From Warburgia ugandensis (lineage: Eukaryota > Streptophyta > Magnoliopsida > Canellales > Canellaceae), in assembly GCA_035236585.1 (NCBI GenBank), contig CP141132.1, forward strand, positions 60,547,880 to 60,611,879: a DNA stretch of 64,000 nucleotides. The letters are read 5' to 3'. The notes below the pieces were generated by a model that worked only from the letters and a program-made list of their open reading frames with translations, made no database searches and was not told the origin of the DNA. A program made the translations under genes and the position numbers. Of this stretch, positions 37,501 to 48,489 are shown one piece after another; position 1 is the first letter of the stretch, and every line of letters starts with the position of its first letter.

Positions 37501-38962
37501 TTTCTTCTTAATCTTACATCATTTATCATTTATAATAACTAGTTGTCAATGATACATGTTATTCTCATGAAAAGTATTCATTCATTTATAGTTGATATAG
37601 TGCATGATTTTAACATATTTTGTCTTCTAAATAAGAAGACTATCACACCATTACAATGTGCTTTCATCTTTGTGGCAATCCATATTGTCTAACAGTTTGC
37701 AATTCGATATAATATGGGTATCATACTCATGTCCATCATACCAAATGATGGTATCATGCCCAAATCCATCATAACAATGAGGATATGCATATCAATCTTT
37801 CAACAAGCCATAATAAACATTTCTTTGAATAAGTCCTTGTAACATTGACTTATCCATCAACTGGAGGTATCATATCAACTCCCTCATTCAACTTTTTATT
37901 AACACATTCATATTTTGCATGCTTATACATAATAGAGAAATTCACAATTCTTAATTTATCTAGAGTTTTGGTGTGGATCATTGGTTTCTTAAACATATAT
38001 GAGATTATATATACATACATACATATATATATATATCTTATACATAATGCTTCATAATTAGCTTTGCCTTGAGTTTTTCTCGATTTTAAAAGTTATCTCA
38101 CACTATTATTATAATAAGTTTCTTATCAATAACTCAAAATTTTAGATTAAGGTATAATTCTTTCAACATAGATAGTCATATGTGATGTATGAGTCTCACT
38201 CTAGGACTCTATCCTGATGAAATTCTACCATAAACTCAAAATTTCCTTGAATTCCTTCAAGCAGTATTGTCTCTACAGATTCCTTTAACCTATAGTTTCA
38301 AAAATACTCTTTTAGTCTCGTGTCATATGGTAGTTCTAACTTTCATTTCTATGAAAGTCTACAATTCTTCTAAGCTTTCTTCTATTGAACCTACCCTTTC
38401 TCAATTGTTTCTATTTCCCCTTTTCAATTTGTCATTCCTGAATCATCTCTATTTCATCCTATTCTAATATCAACCAAGGCTACACTCTATACCTTCTGTA
38501 TAAGCCTTTCTAACCTCTCATTTGCCTCTTTTCTACTCTTACACTTGGTCTACATGACCAATGAGTTCATACATATGTTGGGAATTTACATTGATACTAG
38601 GCATAATTTCTACCTACCCAAGTGGAAGCATTTTGCAATGCTATATGCTAGGGTATTTAGGTATCCTTATAGATAAAGGATGTCTTACAACACTCACTAA
38701 ACCATTTCTACTATATGCTTATTCACCATAATGGAATCCATAATTCCTTAAATCATCCTACTAGTGGTCTTACTAAAGGCATCTCCTCATGGTTTACTAT
38801 CCCTCAGTTAGCTAGTTATACTAACTTACTCTTTATAATACTTAACTCATTCCATTCTAATCATATCTCAACTCGCTACATCCTAACCTATATTTGGATT
38901 ATTATCCTTTTTGTTGAACATAAAGGGCTACAAGTGACTAGATGAACCTCTCTGATACCAAC
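34572..38962 (-). other. Interior of element A, non-coding, 4.4 kb
   Basis: The polypurine tract (34573-34588, AATTAAGGGGGGAAGA on the minus strand) abuts the 3' LTR. The iMet primer site (38950-38962) abuts the 5' LTR. In between, the sequence is very AT-rich. The longest open frame is 83 codons (37198-37449, minus strand) and carries no domain I recognise. A short TA-rich repeat lies at about 38008-38036. An interior of this size without coding capacity matches the LARD description. Confidence 0.75.
38950..38962 (-). other. Primer binding site of element A, tRNA-iMet type
   Basis: The minus strand reads GTTGGTATCAGAG, directly next to the LTR end at 38963. Confidence 0.82.
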
Positions 38963-41900
38963 TGTGGTACCTTGGGTTTGTCCCAAAACAAAATTTTCAT
39001 TTATTTTGGAAAGGTGGTGCACCAATATTTTTAGAAATTCAAAAACAGTGGAAAACATGTTCTTTGAAATTCATTTTTTCAAAACCCGAATGTCACCTCA
39101 ACTCCCATACTATATATAATATAGTTTTTATAGAAGATAGACATGCATTTTATGAAACAACAAGACCCATCTAGTGGTTCACATACACAGCCTCTATAAT
39201 CATTATACTAAATGTCCAAGTAGCATAGTCTAAATAACTAACTACACAATACAAAAACTCTAACAAAATATATACCTGAGAGCAAAGGTATGGATGTTGA
39301 ACTCCTCTTACTTGTGTATGTCTTCTCCTGTGCATCTATATCTAAGATATTGTAAACATAAAATATTTATAATATCTCAACAAGCTATGCTTAGTAGGGG
39401 AGAGTTAAGAAAACATGTTAATTACATATGAATTAAGTATTTTACATCAATTAAAATATTCAATTTCATCATGATGCTTCTATGGTATGAAGTTTACAAC
39501 ATAGTTCATAATTCAATAATTTCATTAATAATTCAATTATCTGCAAGTCATTGATAAAATAGCTATTTATAATTCTTCTTCTTTCTATGAATATAATAAT
39601 CACACTTTAGGGATTACACTTTACATGATATATTCAATATATATATAATTCACTGGTATTTTAAATATTTATCATTATCATTTTTCATATGATACCATAC
39701 TCCAATTCTATGAACTATACTCTGCATAATATATCTACCCATTCACTTCCCCATACGAAAACTTTTATGAAACTATGCCCTCCAGCACACACACACACAT
39801 ATATATAGAACTACATCATATATATTAAAATTGTTAAAATTCATACGAAGTTATAAACATTGTCCCTAGGTTTTATAACCTACATTCTCATACTATACTG
39901 AGTCTCATACATATACCTGTTACCATACAGGGTTTATAAAACTCCAGTCACTGCTGTAACATCATATAAAGAATCTCATCATGCCATCATCATATAAAAG
40001 CATCTCATCATGCTATCATATGCGTATGTTATCATGCTATCATATATGCACCATAGTGCATCAAATACAAGGACTACTATGCCGCAATCTAAATCGGTAC
40101 AGCGCGCTTGGATAACTGCATCATAATCCACTGATACTTATGTGGAAATAACAAAATTCATGTCCGCATGGGTGAGGACCATGAATTTCACAGTGACAAC
40201 CTTCCCATGATTGTCCCACCCAACTTTTAACCTCCCTTCGAGCTTGGTATCCATATCAGCGCAATTTAGGAGAGCGAGTGGCCAAACTCTCATAACTCTC
40301 CTAGCATAGCATCCTCAGGCTTATTCCTGTCTAAAACAAAACTCTTAGGCCACCACGCTTGGATGTGAAATAATAATATACAGGCATCTTGTTTATCCAT
40401 AATATATATGAATATCTCATCATAATCATAACATCCTCAATTATTAGGTGATCGCCCACCAAGGATGTACTTTAAAATCTTATACTCATACATCACATAT
40501 GATGTAATGGTACCCATATACCATAAATGCCTTTTTATCACAATAATAACTATGATATTTTTAAGAAAAGATCGTGTATATCCTTTAATATCATTTAGTA
40601 AGCTTTAATTATAAGCATGTCATTCATGTAGCATTTCAAATCACAAATTTTCATCATTCACAAGTAAACATTTTTCATCATCATATATTATATGAAATGC
40701 ATAATTTAAATGGCATAATATCTATCATAAGAATAAGATATGTTTAAAACATACATCTTACTATTAAGACATGCTTTCTTAATTCTCCACCTACCTCGTG
40801 GCGAGTTCATCCATTTACCACTAGCTGATCGACGACGCTTGCAAAGTCTTGTAAATCCATATTGATCTAGTCCTTGTTCTTCACTTAGATCCACCAAATC
40901 AAGTAAGTAATCAATAATCCTAAGGGAATAAACCTTTTTAAACAATTTTTATGGTATGGACCATAGAATTTGATCCTATTCCATACCTAAATTCCTCGAT
41001 TGATCTCATCCATGGCTCCAGGTTAGTGGGATCATCTCTAGCAAGATTTTAATCCTAATATCGTATAGGATTTTTTATTTGCATGTCCTAAGGGTCATGA
41101 TAGACTATTTGGATAGGAAAAGTGAAGTTAGATCATCACTGATCAGATGACCTGACCTCTGATCATAGGTCTGATCATTTTAATGGCTGGATCTTCCCAG
41201 ATTAATATTTGGGAAGATGGGTTTTGTTCCTCACGTCACAAGGATCGCAAGGGTACTCTCGGACTTCTAAAAATCCTCATGGCTTGCTCAGAATCCAGGT
41301 TTGAAGGTTAAGGGTTAAACTGAGTCAACTCAGTCCTGTCCAACCGAGTCAGAGGCAACCAACTACGGTGACTCTGAAACAGCAGGGAAAATAGGGGTGG
41401 ATGGTGACTAGTGACCGAACTAGCACTGTCCGATCTCAGCCATTGAAAAACGCAGGCACGCCTGAAAACTGGGTCGTGCTAGTGACAGGGAAATGCAGGG
41501 GACAATGGGAAGGATGGTGGTGGTTAGGTGGCTTCCAATTCCTGACCACCACTCAATCTGGTCAGGGGGAATAGAGCACACAGGCTAGCCTGAAGGCCTG
41601 GTTGTCAGGGTGCTTGAGGAAGATGAGGAAAAAGAGGGAATCAAGGGAAACCCATGTTGCTAGTGGCCGGATCGTGCATAATGGGGGATAATGTAGAGAT
41701 CTCTGGCATGGATCTTAGCATGTTGGCCTTCTGGGTCTAGCTATGCCGTGCCATGGAAAACCAGTGGGGAGCTCGGGTGGCCAATGACTGTGGGATTGTC
41801 ACTCACCTGACCCCAACAAAAGAAGAGGGAAAAACCTCAAGGGCACTTGTAACCTCAAGGTGAAAAACCCAGCGTGGGTTTCTGGTATTACTGAAGAACA

Positions 41901-42795
41901 GATCATCGGTGGGTTTCAACACAGAAAAAGATGGGTTTTTCCGTGTGTTGCCTATGATAGAGGGGAAAGAAATTGAAGAAAGGGTTGTAGTGATGGAGGT
42001 CTTCCCCATGAAAGACGCATGAAAATAAACTTGACGATGAACTCGATCTGGATTTCTTCTTAGTCGCCGAAAAACATAAATTCACTATGGATCTGCTTGA
42101 AGAAGAGGAGAGCTAGAGGGAAAAGTACCGGGGCTTTGCTAGGGATGAAAAACTCGACGAGGGCTAGGCACGCCGGCTTGCCCAAGGGCTGGCCGTGCTT
42201 GGATGCCCGTCTGGTGATCGCTGAAAATAAGGGAGAGCTGGGGTTTAGGGGTTGTCGGTGTCGGTGTCGGTGTCGGTGTCGGGTTTTAGAAAGAACCAGA
42301 CTCGACATTACATCAAGTTTCCTATGTGAGGGGGGTTCCAATATCAATTTGGCCCCCTCCATTGAGTTATGTTGTTTTTTTCCTTTTAAGTACAGTATTG
42401 TCCCTGACTTCGAAGTCCCGTAACTTTTTCATCTGGACTTTGTTTTTAGCGTTCTTTGGCTCATTGGATTCCATTTTTGAGTACTATCTAATGGTTTTAG
42501 TTTTAGTTCCAAACTATTATCCTATTAAAAGATATACTTCTTGAAAACTCATAACCTGATCATAGAATAGTAAAATTTTGGGGTGAAATTCATCCGAGCT
42601 TCGATTTCAGTGTTCTTTATGTCGTTGGACTCAATTTTTTTTAATACATTCCAAATATTCATGGTTCCACTCCAAATTCCATTTCTATAAAAAAAAATTA
42701 TTTTCATTGGGTTTAAAATTCCAATTATATTCCAAAATTCCAATTTTCACATAACAATGCCCAGAATAGTATTTACATAATTTGGGGTTGTTATA
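38963..42795 (-). repeat. Element A 5' LTR, 3833 bp
   Basis: The minus-strand start is TATAACAACCCC at 42795 and the end is CAAGGTACCACA at 38963. The left part (38963-40530) is inverted relative to 31533-33052 in solo LTR B. It contains a local (TGTCGG)n expansion that the left LTR lacks. Confidence 0.87.
42253..42282 (+). repeat. (TGTCGG)5 hexamer repeat in the A 5' LTR
   Basis: Five tandem hexamers. The matching place in the left LTR (about 34051-34062) has the motif unexpanded, so the expansion is specific to this copy. Confidence 0.9.
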
Positions 42796-42880
42796 GAAGC
42801 TCTCCATTATCATAAACATTTTGGCTCATAGTTTAATGGCATGTTTCGTTAAGAGTTCTAGTAAGGGTCCATGCTAGTTG

Positions 42881-43176
42881 TTGGAACCCGCTCTTAATTT
42901 TTCTAAGCAATCCAGCACATTCATTGGATTCGCATCCCCTCAAGAGAGGTAGGTACCAAAAATCTCATCCAATAAAAACTTCTCTAGTAGGCCCTTTCAA
43001 CTAAAATATGGATAGTATTAAGAAAAAACACAAATTTGTCCATATTTCAAGGGAAGAACCTACTAGAGATGCATTTGTTGCATGAGGGCTTTGGTACCTA
43101 CCCATCCTGAGGGAATATGAATCTGATGAATGGGTTGAATCACTCAAATTAAGGTGTGGGCTCCAAAGTGATCCCA
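42881..43176. mobile_element. Foldback element / MITE, about 300 bp
   Basis: Long imperfect inverted arms lie at about 42881-43017 and 43037-43176. Matching anchors include TTGGAACCC/GGCTCCAA, CATTCAT/ATGAATG, GGTAGGTACC/GGTACCTACC, CTCTAGTAGG/CCTACTAGAG and ATATGGA/TCCATAT. The arms meet around a short AT-rich loop. No open frame is present. The exact termini and target duplication could not be fixed, so the superfamily is open. Confidence 0.65.
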
Positions 43177-43547
43177 CATAGCTCTTTTTGTGCATTTATC
43201 TTTAGGGTCAGAAACTGCTGTGAACTAGCAAAGCAAAGCATTTGCAAATTTTTTGTGTGTTCTCCCATATGTAGTGTAGATGAACATATGATCGTCATAT
43301 CATATCAAAGATTTAAGGTCTATGCATTTCCACTTTGAACGGCTCATCAATTGGAGAAGAACTTTGCCCTCAATAATTAATGGACATATCTATTTGTGTA
43401 CAACTCCCTTTAAACACTTACAGGTTTGCTTAGATTCTCTCAGCCCTGGTAACTGAGATGGGCCATTTAACATGTACCATGTGGGTATGACAAGGAAATT
43501 GGAGTCGTGTCAGATCCAAAATCTTTGGGCATGGGAAGGGGAGTGGG
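43177..43547. other. Host sequence, nothing identified
   Basis: No gene or repeat was recognised between the foldback element and the SINE. Confidence 0.4.
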
Positions 43548-43711
43548 GCACAATGATAGAGTTGTCATCGTGTGACCTTGAGGTTATGGATTGAAGATGG
43601 GAAATAGCCTCGTGCAAAATGTAGGGTAAGATTGGGTACTATTGACCCTTGTGGTCTACCCTTCCCCAGACACCATATATGTTGAAGCTTTGGGCATTGG
43701 GGCTGCCCTAT
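43548..43711 (+). mobile_element. Au-like SINE, copy 4
   Basis: The best preserved of the five SINEs. From left to right it has a tRNA-like head (GATAGAGTTGTCATCGTGTG, then GGTTATGGATTGAAGA in B-box position), AATAGCCTCGTGCAAAATGT, ACCCTTGTGGTCTACCC, TTCCCCAGACACC and GGGGCTGCCCTA at the end. This matches the Au SINE plan. No A-rich tail is expected for this family, and none is seen. Confidence 0.82.
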
Positions 43712-44722
43712 GGGCTTATAGAGCTTACCTAAGGAACCATGGTAATTTCATCTCATGACTCTCTACATAACATATACTTGGAAGGTTATAAGATAAATAT
43801 GGTAATAAAGCCAAGAATAAGCACGTTTATATACAGAGCCAAATTACAAAGTTTATAATGTATTTGGCTCTTCAGACCATTGTTTCTTAACATCTTCCCA
43901 CATGCACCAGAAGTTGAATATATCTACATGCCATAAGGTCCAAGTGTTTCTAAGTATCCTCTAGTTATGATTTAGCCTTTCATTAATTAAAGGATCGGCT
44001 AAGCCATTTTCCCTTAATGTCCTTTCTGCTAATAATATCACTAATTACCTTATATTTTCTCTTGATTTTCCCTTCATTCTTCAATAAGATGCTGTCTCCT
44101 TTTCTTATGGAATTACCTCATGATTGTCATAACACAAAACCAGAGAAGGCATAGGTAGGATAAGTGAGAAAAGAAAAATGGACAAATAAAAATATAGAAT
44201 TAGTGTGAACAAGAATAGGAGAAGTTATAGCAAAGCCAGTAAAAATTCAAGAAGTTATGATAAGTGATTATGATACAATATTTTACTCATAAAATGTTTA
44301 AAATGGGATATAAACAAATTTTAGTAAGGATATATACTTTAAGCTAACCACCACCCTAAAGATATTTAGTACACTATAACAAATTTAGTGTTTTAATTAC
44401 CCCTAAAAATAGTTTTGGGAATTTGCTTTACATATAGTGTGGATGAAGCTTGCACTTCATGATGAAAATCCAAAAACTATTTTATCCACCCCACCAAGTG
44501 TGTGTTTGGGAAATTTGTTTTGGGTGTCTCTTATTTCTGTTAATAGTAGGTGCGTGTGTAGTTTCTTAGTGCCTCCATAAGAAAGTGATTCTGCAATTTC
44601 TACTTCTAAACACTAGAAATAGAAATGGAAAAAATAGTTTAGTATTTTTCTCTTCTTATTTGAATACTACTTGGAGACTAAGACACTTCTTCTAATTATT
44701 TACTGCAAAGTGTCTTGACAAC
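43712..44722. other. AT-rich host sequence, nothing identified
   Basis: No open frame, RNA gene or recognised repeat over about 1 kb before solo LTR E. Confidence 0.45.
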
Positions 44723-45116
44723 TATAATAACTTGAATTTTTAAGTTATATTTGAATATTGAAAGAGAGATTTTTATAGAAATCAAATTTTGTTGAAATAT
44801 CCCCATAATTAGATTCTACTCAAAAAATGGAATCCAACGACATAAAGAATGCTGGAAACAGAGATCAAATGAAAAAGTTATGGACATTTAAAGATTGAGA
44901 GCATTTTAGTAGCTTTAAATTAAAAAAGGAAAAGAGTCAAAAAATGCACGAGGTCATTTTGATAATGACACCCTTCGTCATCATCGCTAACCGACGTGTC
45001 ATCCCTCATTTGCACATGAAAAGTGGCAGGCACCACCCCCTTTCTTCGGTCAGTCTTTGCAGCATAGGGAAAAATGGCAGCACCGCCACAGAGAGCGTTC
45101 CACCGCCTTTCACCCT

Positions 45117-45123
45117 TATAAAC
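45117..45123 (+). promoter_or_regulatory. TATA box of solo LTR E
   Basis: TATAAAC in a C-rich setting (CCCTTATAAACCTCCCC), about 395 bases from the LTR start, as in C and D. Confidence 0.55.
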
Positions 45124-45435
45124 CTCCCCTTCTCCTCCTCCGCTCAACGATTCTCTCTCCCTCTCCTTCAACTTTGGCAACCTAGGGTTCCAAAGGGTAC
45201 AAACAAACCCGCACTCACCAGAGAGCCTTCTCTATTCTTTCCTCCTCCGACAAAGACCTGTCACCCTTTTTCCTTCTCTTTCCCTTATTTTCCCTCTCTT
45301 TTACCATTTGTTCTCTCCTGCAATTGGGTTTTCCCCTTTCCTCTTTGTTGTGTTTTCCAACAACCCAGAATCCAAGATAATCGAGATCCCAGTCATCGGC
45401 TAGAATCCAGATCGTTTCCTTTCCACCAGTTCAAA

Positions 45436-45444
45436 TAAGGTAAT
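45436..45444 (+). promoter_or_regulatory. Splice-donor-like site in LTR E
   Basis: ATAAG|GTAAT about 320 bases after the TATA box, in the same relative place as in C and D. Confidence 0.35.
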
Positions 45445-46780
45445 CTCCTCCCTTTTTTCTCTTTGTTTCTCTCTTCTCTAGTAGAAATCAGATTAGATCC
45501 ATATCGGATCTGCTCTAACCGGCTAGAATATCACCGGTAAAAGATAGATCTGACAGATTTGATGGGAATCATCACCAGGACAGCTCTTATGGATATCCAA
45601 GCCGTCCAATGAGTCGGTAGGACCCCGAAACCCTAAGAAATATAGGACAATGGAAACATTAGGGCATCCTGGACGTTTATCAGGGACCAAGATGATTGGA
45701 TGGTCCAGATTGGATCTTCTCATCCAATCGACCTAATCAAGTATCCAGGACGCACGCACATAACACACGATCAGAACGCGCACACTGTAGTGTCCTTCGA
45801 GCGTCCGTGGGCATACGGGTGTTGTCCAGGTTTGACTAGGACGCAAGCGCGTCCTACGAACCATGATGTGCAGGGCCTATCTTGTCCCGTTCTAGATCCA
45901 GAGATCTAATCTGGATCTTTTATTTGATCTGAGACACTAAAATTGCAATGAAGAAGGTTATATAACTATGATTAACAATCCAAAAAGTCCGTTGTGTTCG
46001 TATTGACGACACATGCCTAATTATACAATAAAATTTAGTATCATAGGACTATTTAATGAGACCATATCCTAAAAATTATATAAATCTTATAGATCTACAA
46101 GATCAAAGATGATCAGATCTCATAAATTGATACATTGGATGCATTAGGAGATTAATATTCCAAGATCAACCTTGAATCACATAGATCAACCTTTGAATTA
46201 TAGATCTAACAGTCCAAATCATGTACAAACCAGATCTAAGCATCAGGATAGGTGATCTGTGAGATCTGACCATTCAATTACAAGATATTGATGACACAAA
46301 GGTTATTAAAGGCAATGTAACCATTAAACATTAGAGCTATATGTGAGATCTAGCTTGAAGACACACAAATTAATGATCTATAACCTAAAGGATAGATCTA
46401 GCCATTGATCTGTAAATCTAATTGATGATATATAAAGAATAGGAAATAATACTTGGATTCTTATTTCTAAATAATATCTAGGACCTAATCCAGGACTCGA
46501 ATTGAAGAGAAACGCAATCCAAGAAACATTGAGGAGGTAGTCTGATGCCACTGAGTTTTTAAATGCATTCCAAAATCCAAATGATTTACTTGACTCTATT
46601 ACTGTGTTTAGTATGCTTTTTGAGATATGATATCCTTATAACAAACATGCCGATTGTCTTCATGATTTATAATCTTGAATGTGATTGCTAGCATTGAACA
46701 GATTTTATGTATACATTGCTCGCATGTCTTGAAACTAGTTGCATAATTGCATGATTTATGATGATTGAGATTTGGAATAT

Positions 46781-46804
46781 ATGTATATATATATATATAT
46801 ATAT
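46781..46804. repeat. Short (TA)n tract in LTR E
   Basis: An alternating TA run of about 24 bp. Confidence 0.9.
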
Positions 46805-47102
46805 TTCGGGCTAAGGAACCCTGTGGACACTATGCTAAGAGGTTGTTTGTGTACGAGGTTAGCCTCTCGGCCTCTAACCACCAAAGGTGGTAGGTAGAAC
46901 TGATGTGGTAAATAGGGACAACCACTAGAGGTATTCATAGCACCCTTTTCGAGGACATATCCATAGTCACCGTGAAGGCTATGGTAGGCTAGTCTCTAAA
47001 TACTGGAGACACAATTTCAGAATAGGTTTTAGTTGTGAGCATAGTTGACCCTATGATTTTGGTTTTGATATTGATAAGCATACTGCATTGAGATAGTCCT
47101 AG

Positions 47103-47114
47103 ACGAGTACTCGT
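47103..47114. other. 12-bp palindrome ACGAGTACTCGT, LTR E
   Basis: The same perfect palindrome as in both LTRs of D, in the same place relative to the mid-LTR block. Confidence 0.8.
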
Positions 47115-47950
47115 GATTAGTCGGCTTGATGTGTTTGCTGACCCATTGGCTTGATGTGTTCACTGAGAGACCCATTTGCATAATATCTATAGTGGGTTTG
47201 AGATGTTATCATCTGTTTTGACCAATTACTACTTTAAGGATTTCATAATTATTATTATTTTATGAATCATTGACTTTGACTAGTCAACTTGATGTGTTTG
47301 CTGAGATTTTAGTACATGGATTGATTTATTGATTACTACTCTTTGATTTTCGTAATATTTATATTGCTGATTATTGGATTTCGATAAAAGATTCCATGGT
47401 TGAAAATGTGTAAATGATCTTATGATTTATGCATAAATGTGCGCAAAAAGGAATTGCATGATTATAATTTTTACATGAAAAGCCCCTCTTGAAATTATGC
47501 ATATTGCATACTGTGTTTTCAAAATATTAGTATATGATCACCTACTAAGTATGAGGAATACTCATCCAAATATATTATTTTTATAGATTAGTTCCAACAG
47601 GATTGGAAGAAGCATCAAGAAATGTTAGTGCTATGATCAAGTGAATGAAGAGAAAGACAAGTATGAATGTAAGTATATGATCTACCCTTTGGACATGTAT
47701 ATGTAATTATTACAGTTGGGTTGTGAGCTGTGACTGGATAGATCTGGGATGCATATATGTTTGTCTTAGTTTGAAAATTTACTTTGTTCAACTTGAAAGA
47801 AATGACACTCGCGGTTTTCAAAATGAATTTAAAATAAAAGATTTTTCCTCTGCATTACATTGTTTTTATAAAAGTATTTTCAAATAGGGATCGATCCCAC
47901 ATTAGGAATTGGTTTTGCATTTAAAAATGCATGTGAAAACCCAAGTTGTC

Positions 47951-48241
47951 AAAACTACCAAATCTTCGTGGTTGTAATTTTGGTTATTCTCAATGAGTAG
48001 GACGTTGAGGGGGATTGCCATTGAGCTCCCACAAATTTTCCATTTTCTATTGTACAAGTTAAACTCTTTATCTGCCTTATCAAACTTGATACTCCAACTA
48101 CAAGAGCTTGTTTTCAATCTACAAATGGATTCGATTACCAAAACAACTTTTGATTCTTCTGCTCAACATATCAAGGATGCTTTATATAAACTAAACACAC
48201 AACTTTCCATAGACAAAACATATGCAAGTATAGACAAAGAA
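47951..48241. other. Unassigned sequence between LTR E and a SINE
   Basis: An open frame covers much of it on the plus strand (from 47993) and a shorter one on the minus strand. The plus-strand frame reads on through the SINE, so it is not a conserved gene end. No domain was recognised in either reading. Confidence 0.35.
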
Positions 48242-48374
48242 AGGGGCAGCCCAATGCACACAAAGCTCTCGTGTATGTGGGGTTCGGGAAAGGGGTGGAC
48301 CGCATGGATTAGTTGTACACAACCTTATCTTGCATTTTGCAAGAGGCTATTTTCATGCCTTGAACATGTGTTAG
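48242..48374 (-). mobile_element. Au-like SINE, copy 5
   Basis: On the minus strand it shows the CTTGCAAAATGCAAGATAAG core (about 48330-48349), the block before GGTCCACCCC, then CCCGAACCCC and the GGGCTGCCCC end at 48243. The tRNA-like head is missing or very worn. Confidence 0.65.
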
Positions 48375-48489
48375 CAAATGTATATTATTGGATATAGTGA
48401 TACAAAAGGGCTCTTTTAACATTCATTGTGCTAATATCATGTCAACAAATGTACAATGATTGATGATAATATCCTCAAATATTTTTCTC

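Larger units (their letters stand above)
44723..47950 (+). mobile_element. Solo LTR E, related to the LTRs of D and C
   Basis: About 3.2 kb, starting TATAATAACTTG and ending AAACCCAAGTTGTC. It shares with D's LTR the U3 block (44812-44885), TATA box, splice-donor-like site, GACCACTAGAGG-type mid block (about 46918-46940) and the 12-bp palindrome. The flanks ACAAC (44718-44722) and AAAAC (47951-47955) differ at one base and are probably a worn target duplication. No primer site follows, so it is a solo LTR. Confidence 0.72.

Noticed and set aside
47993-48397. 134-codon plus-strand frame, considered as a gene
   Set aside because: It reads on through an Au-like SINE and has no recognisable domain.
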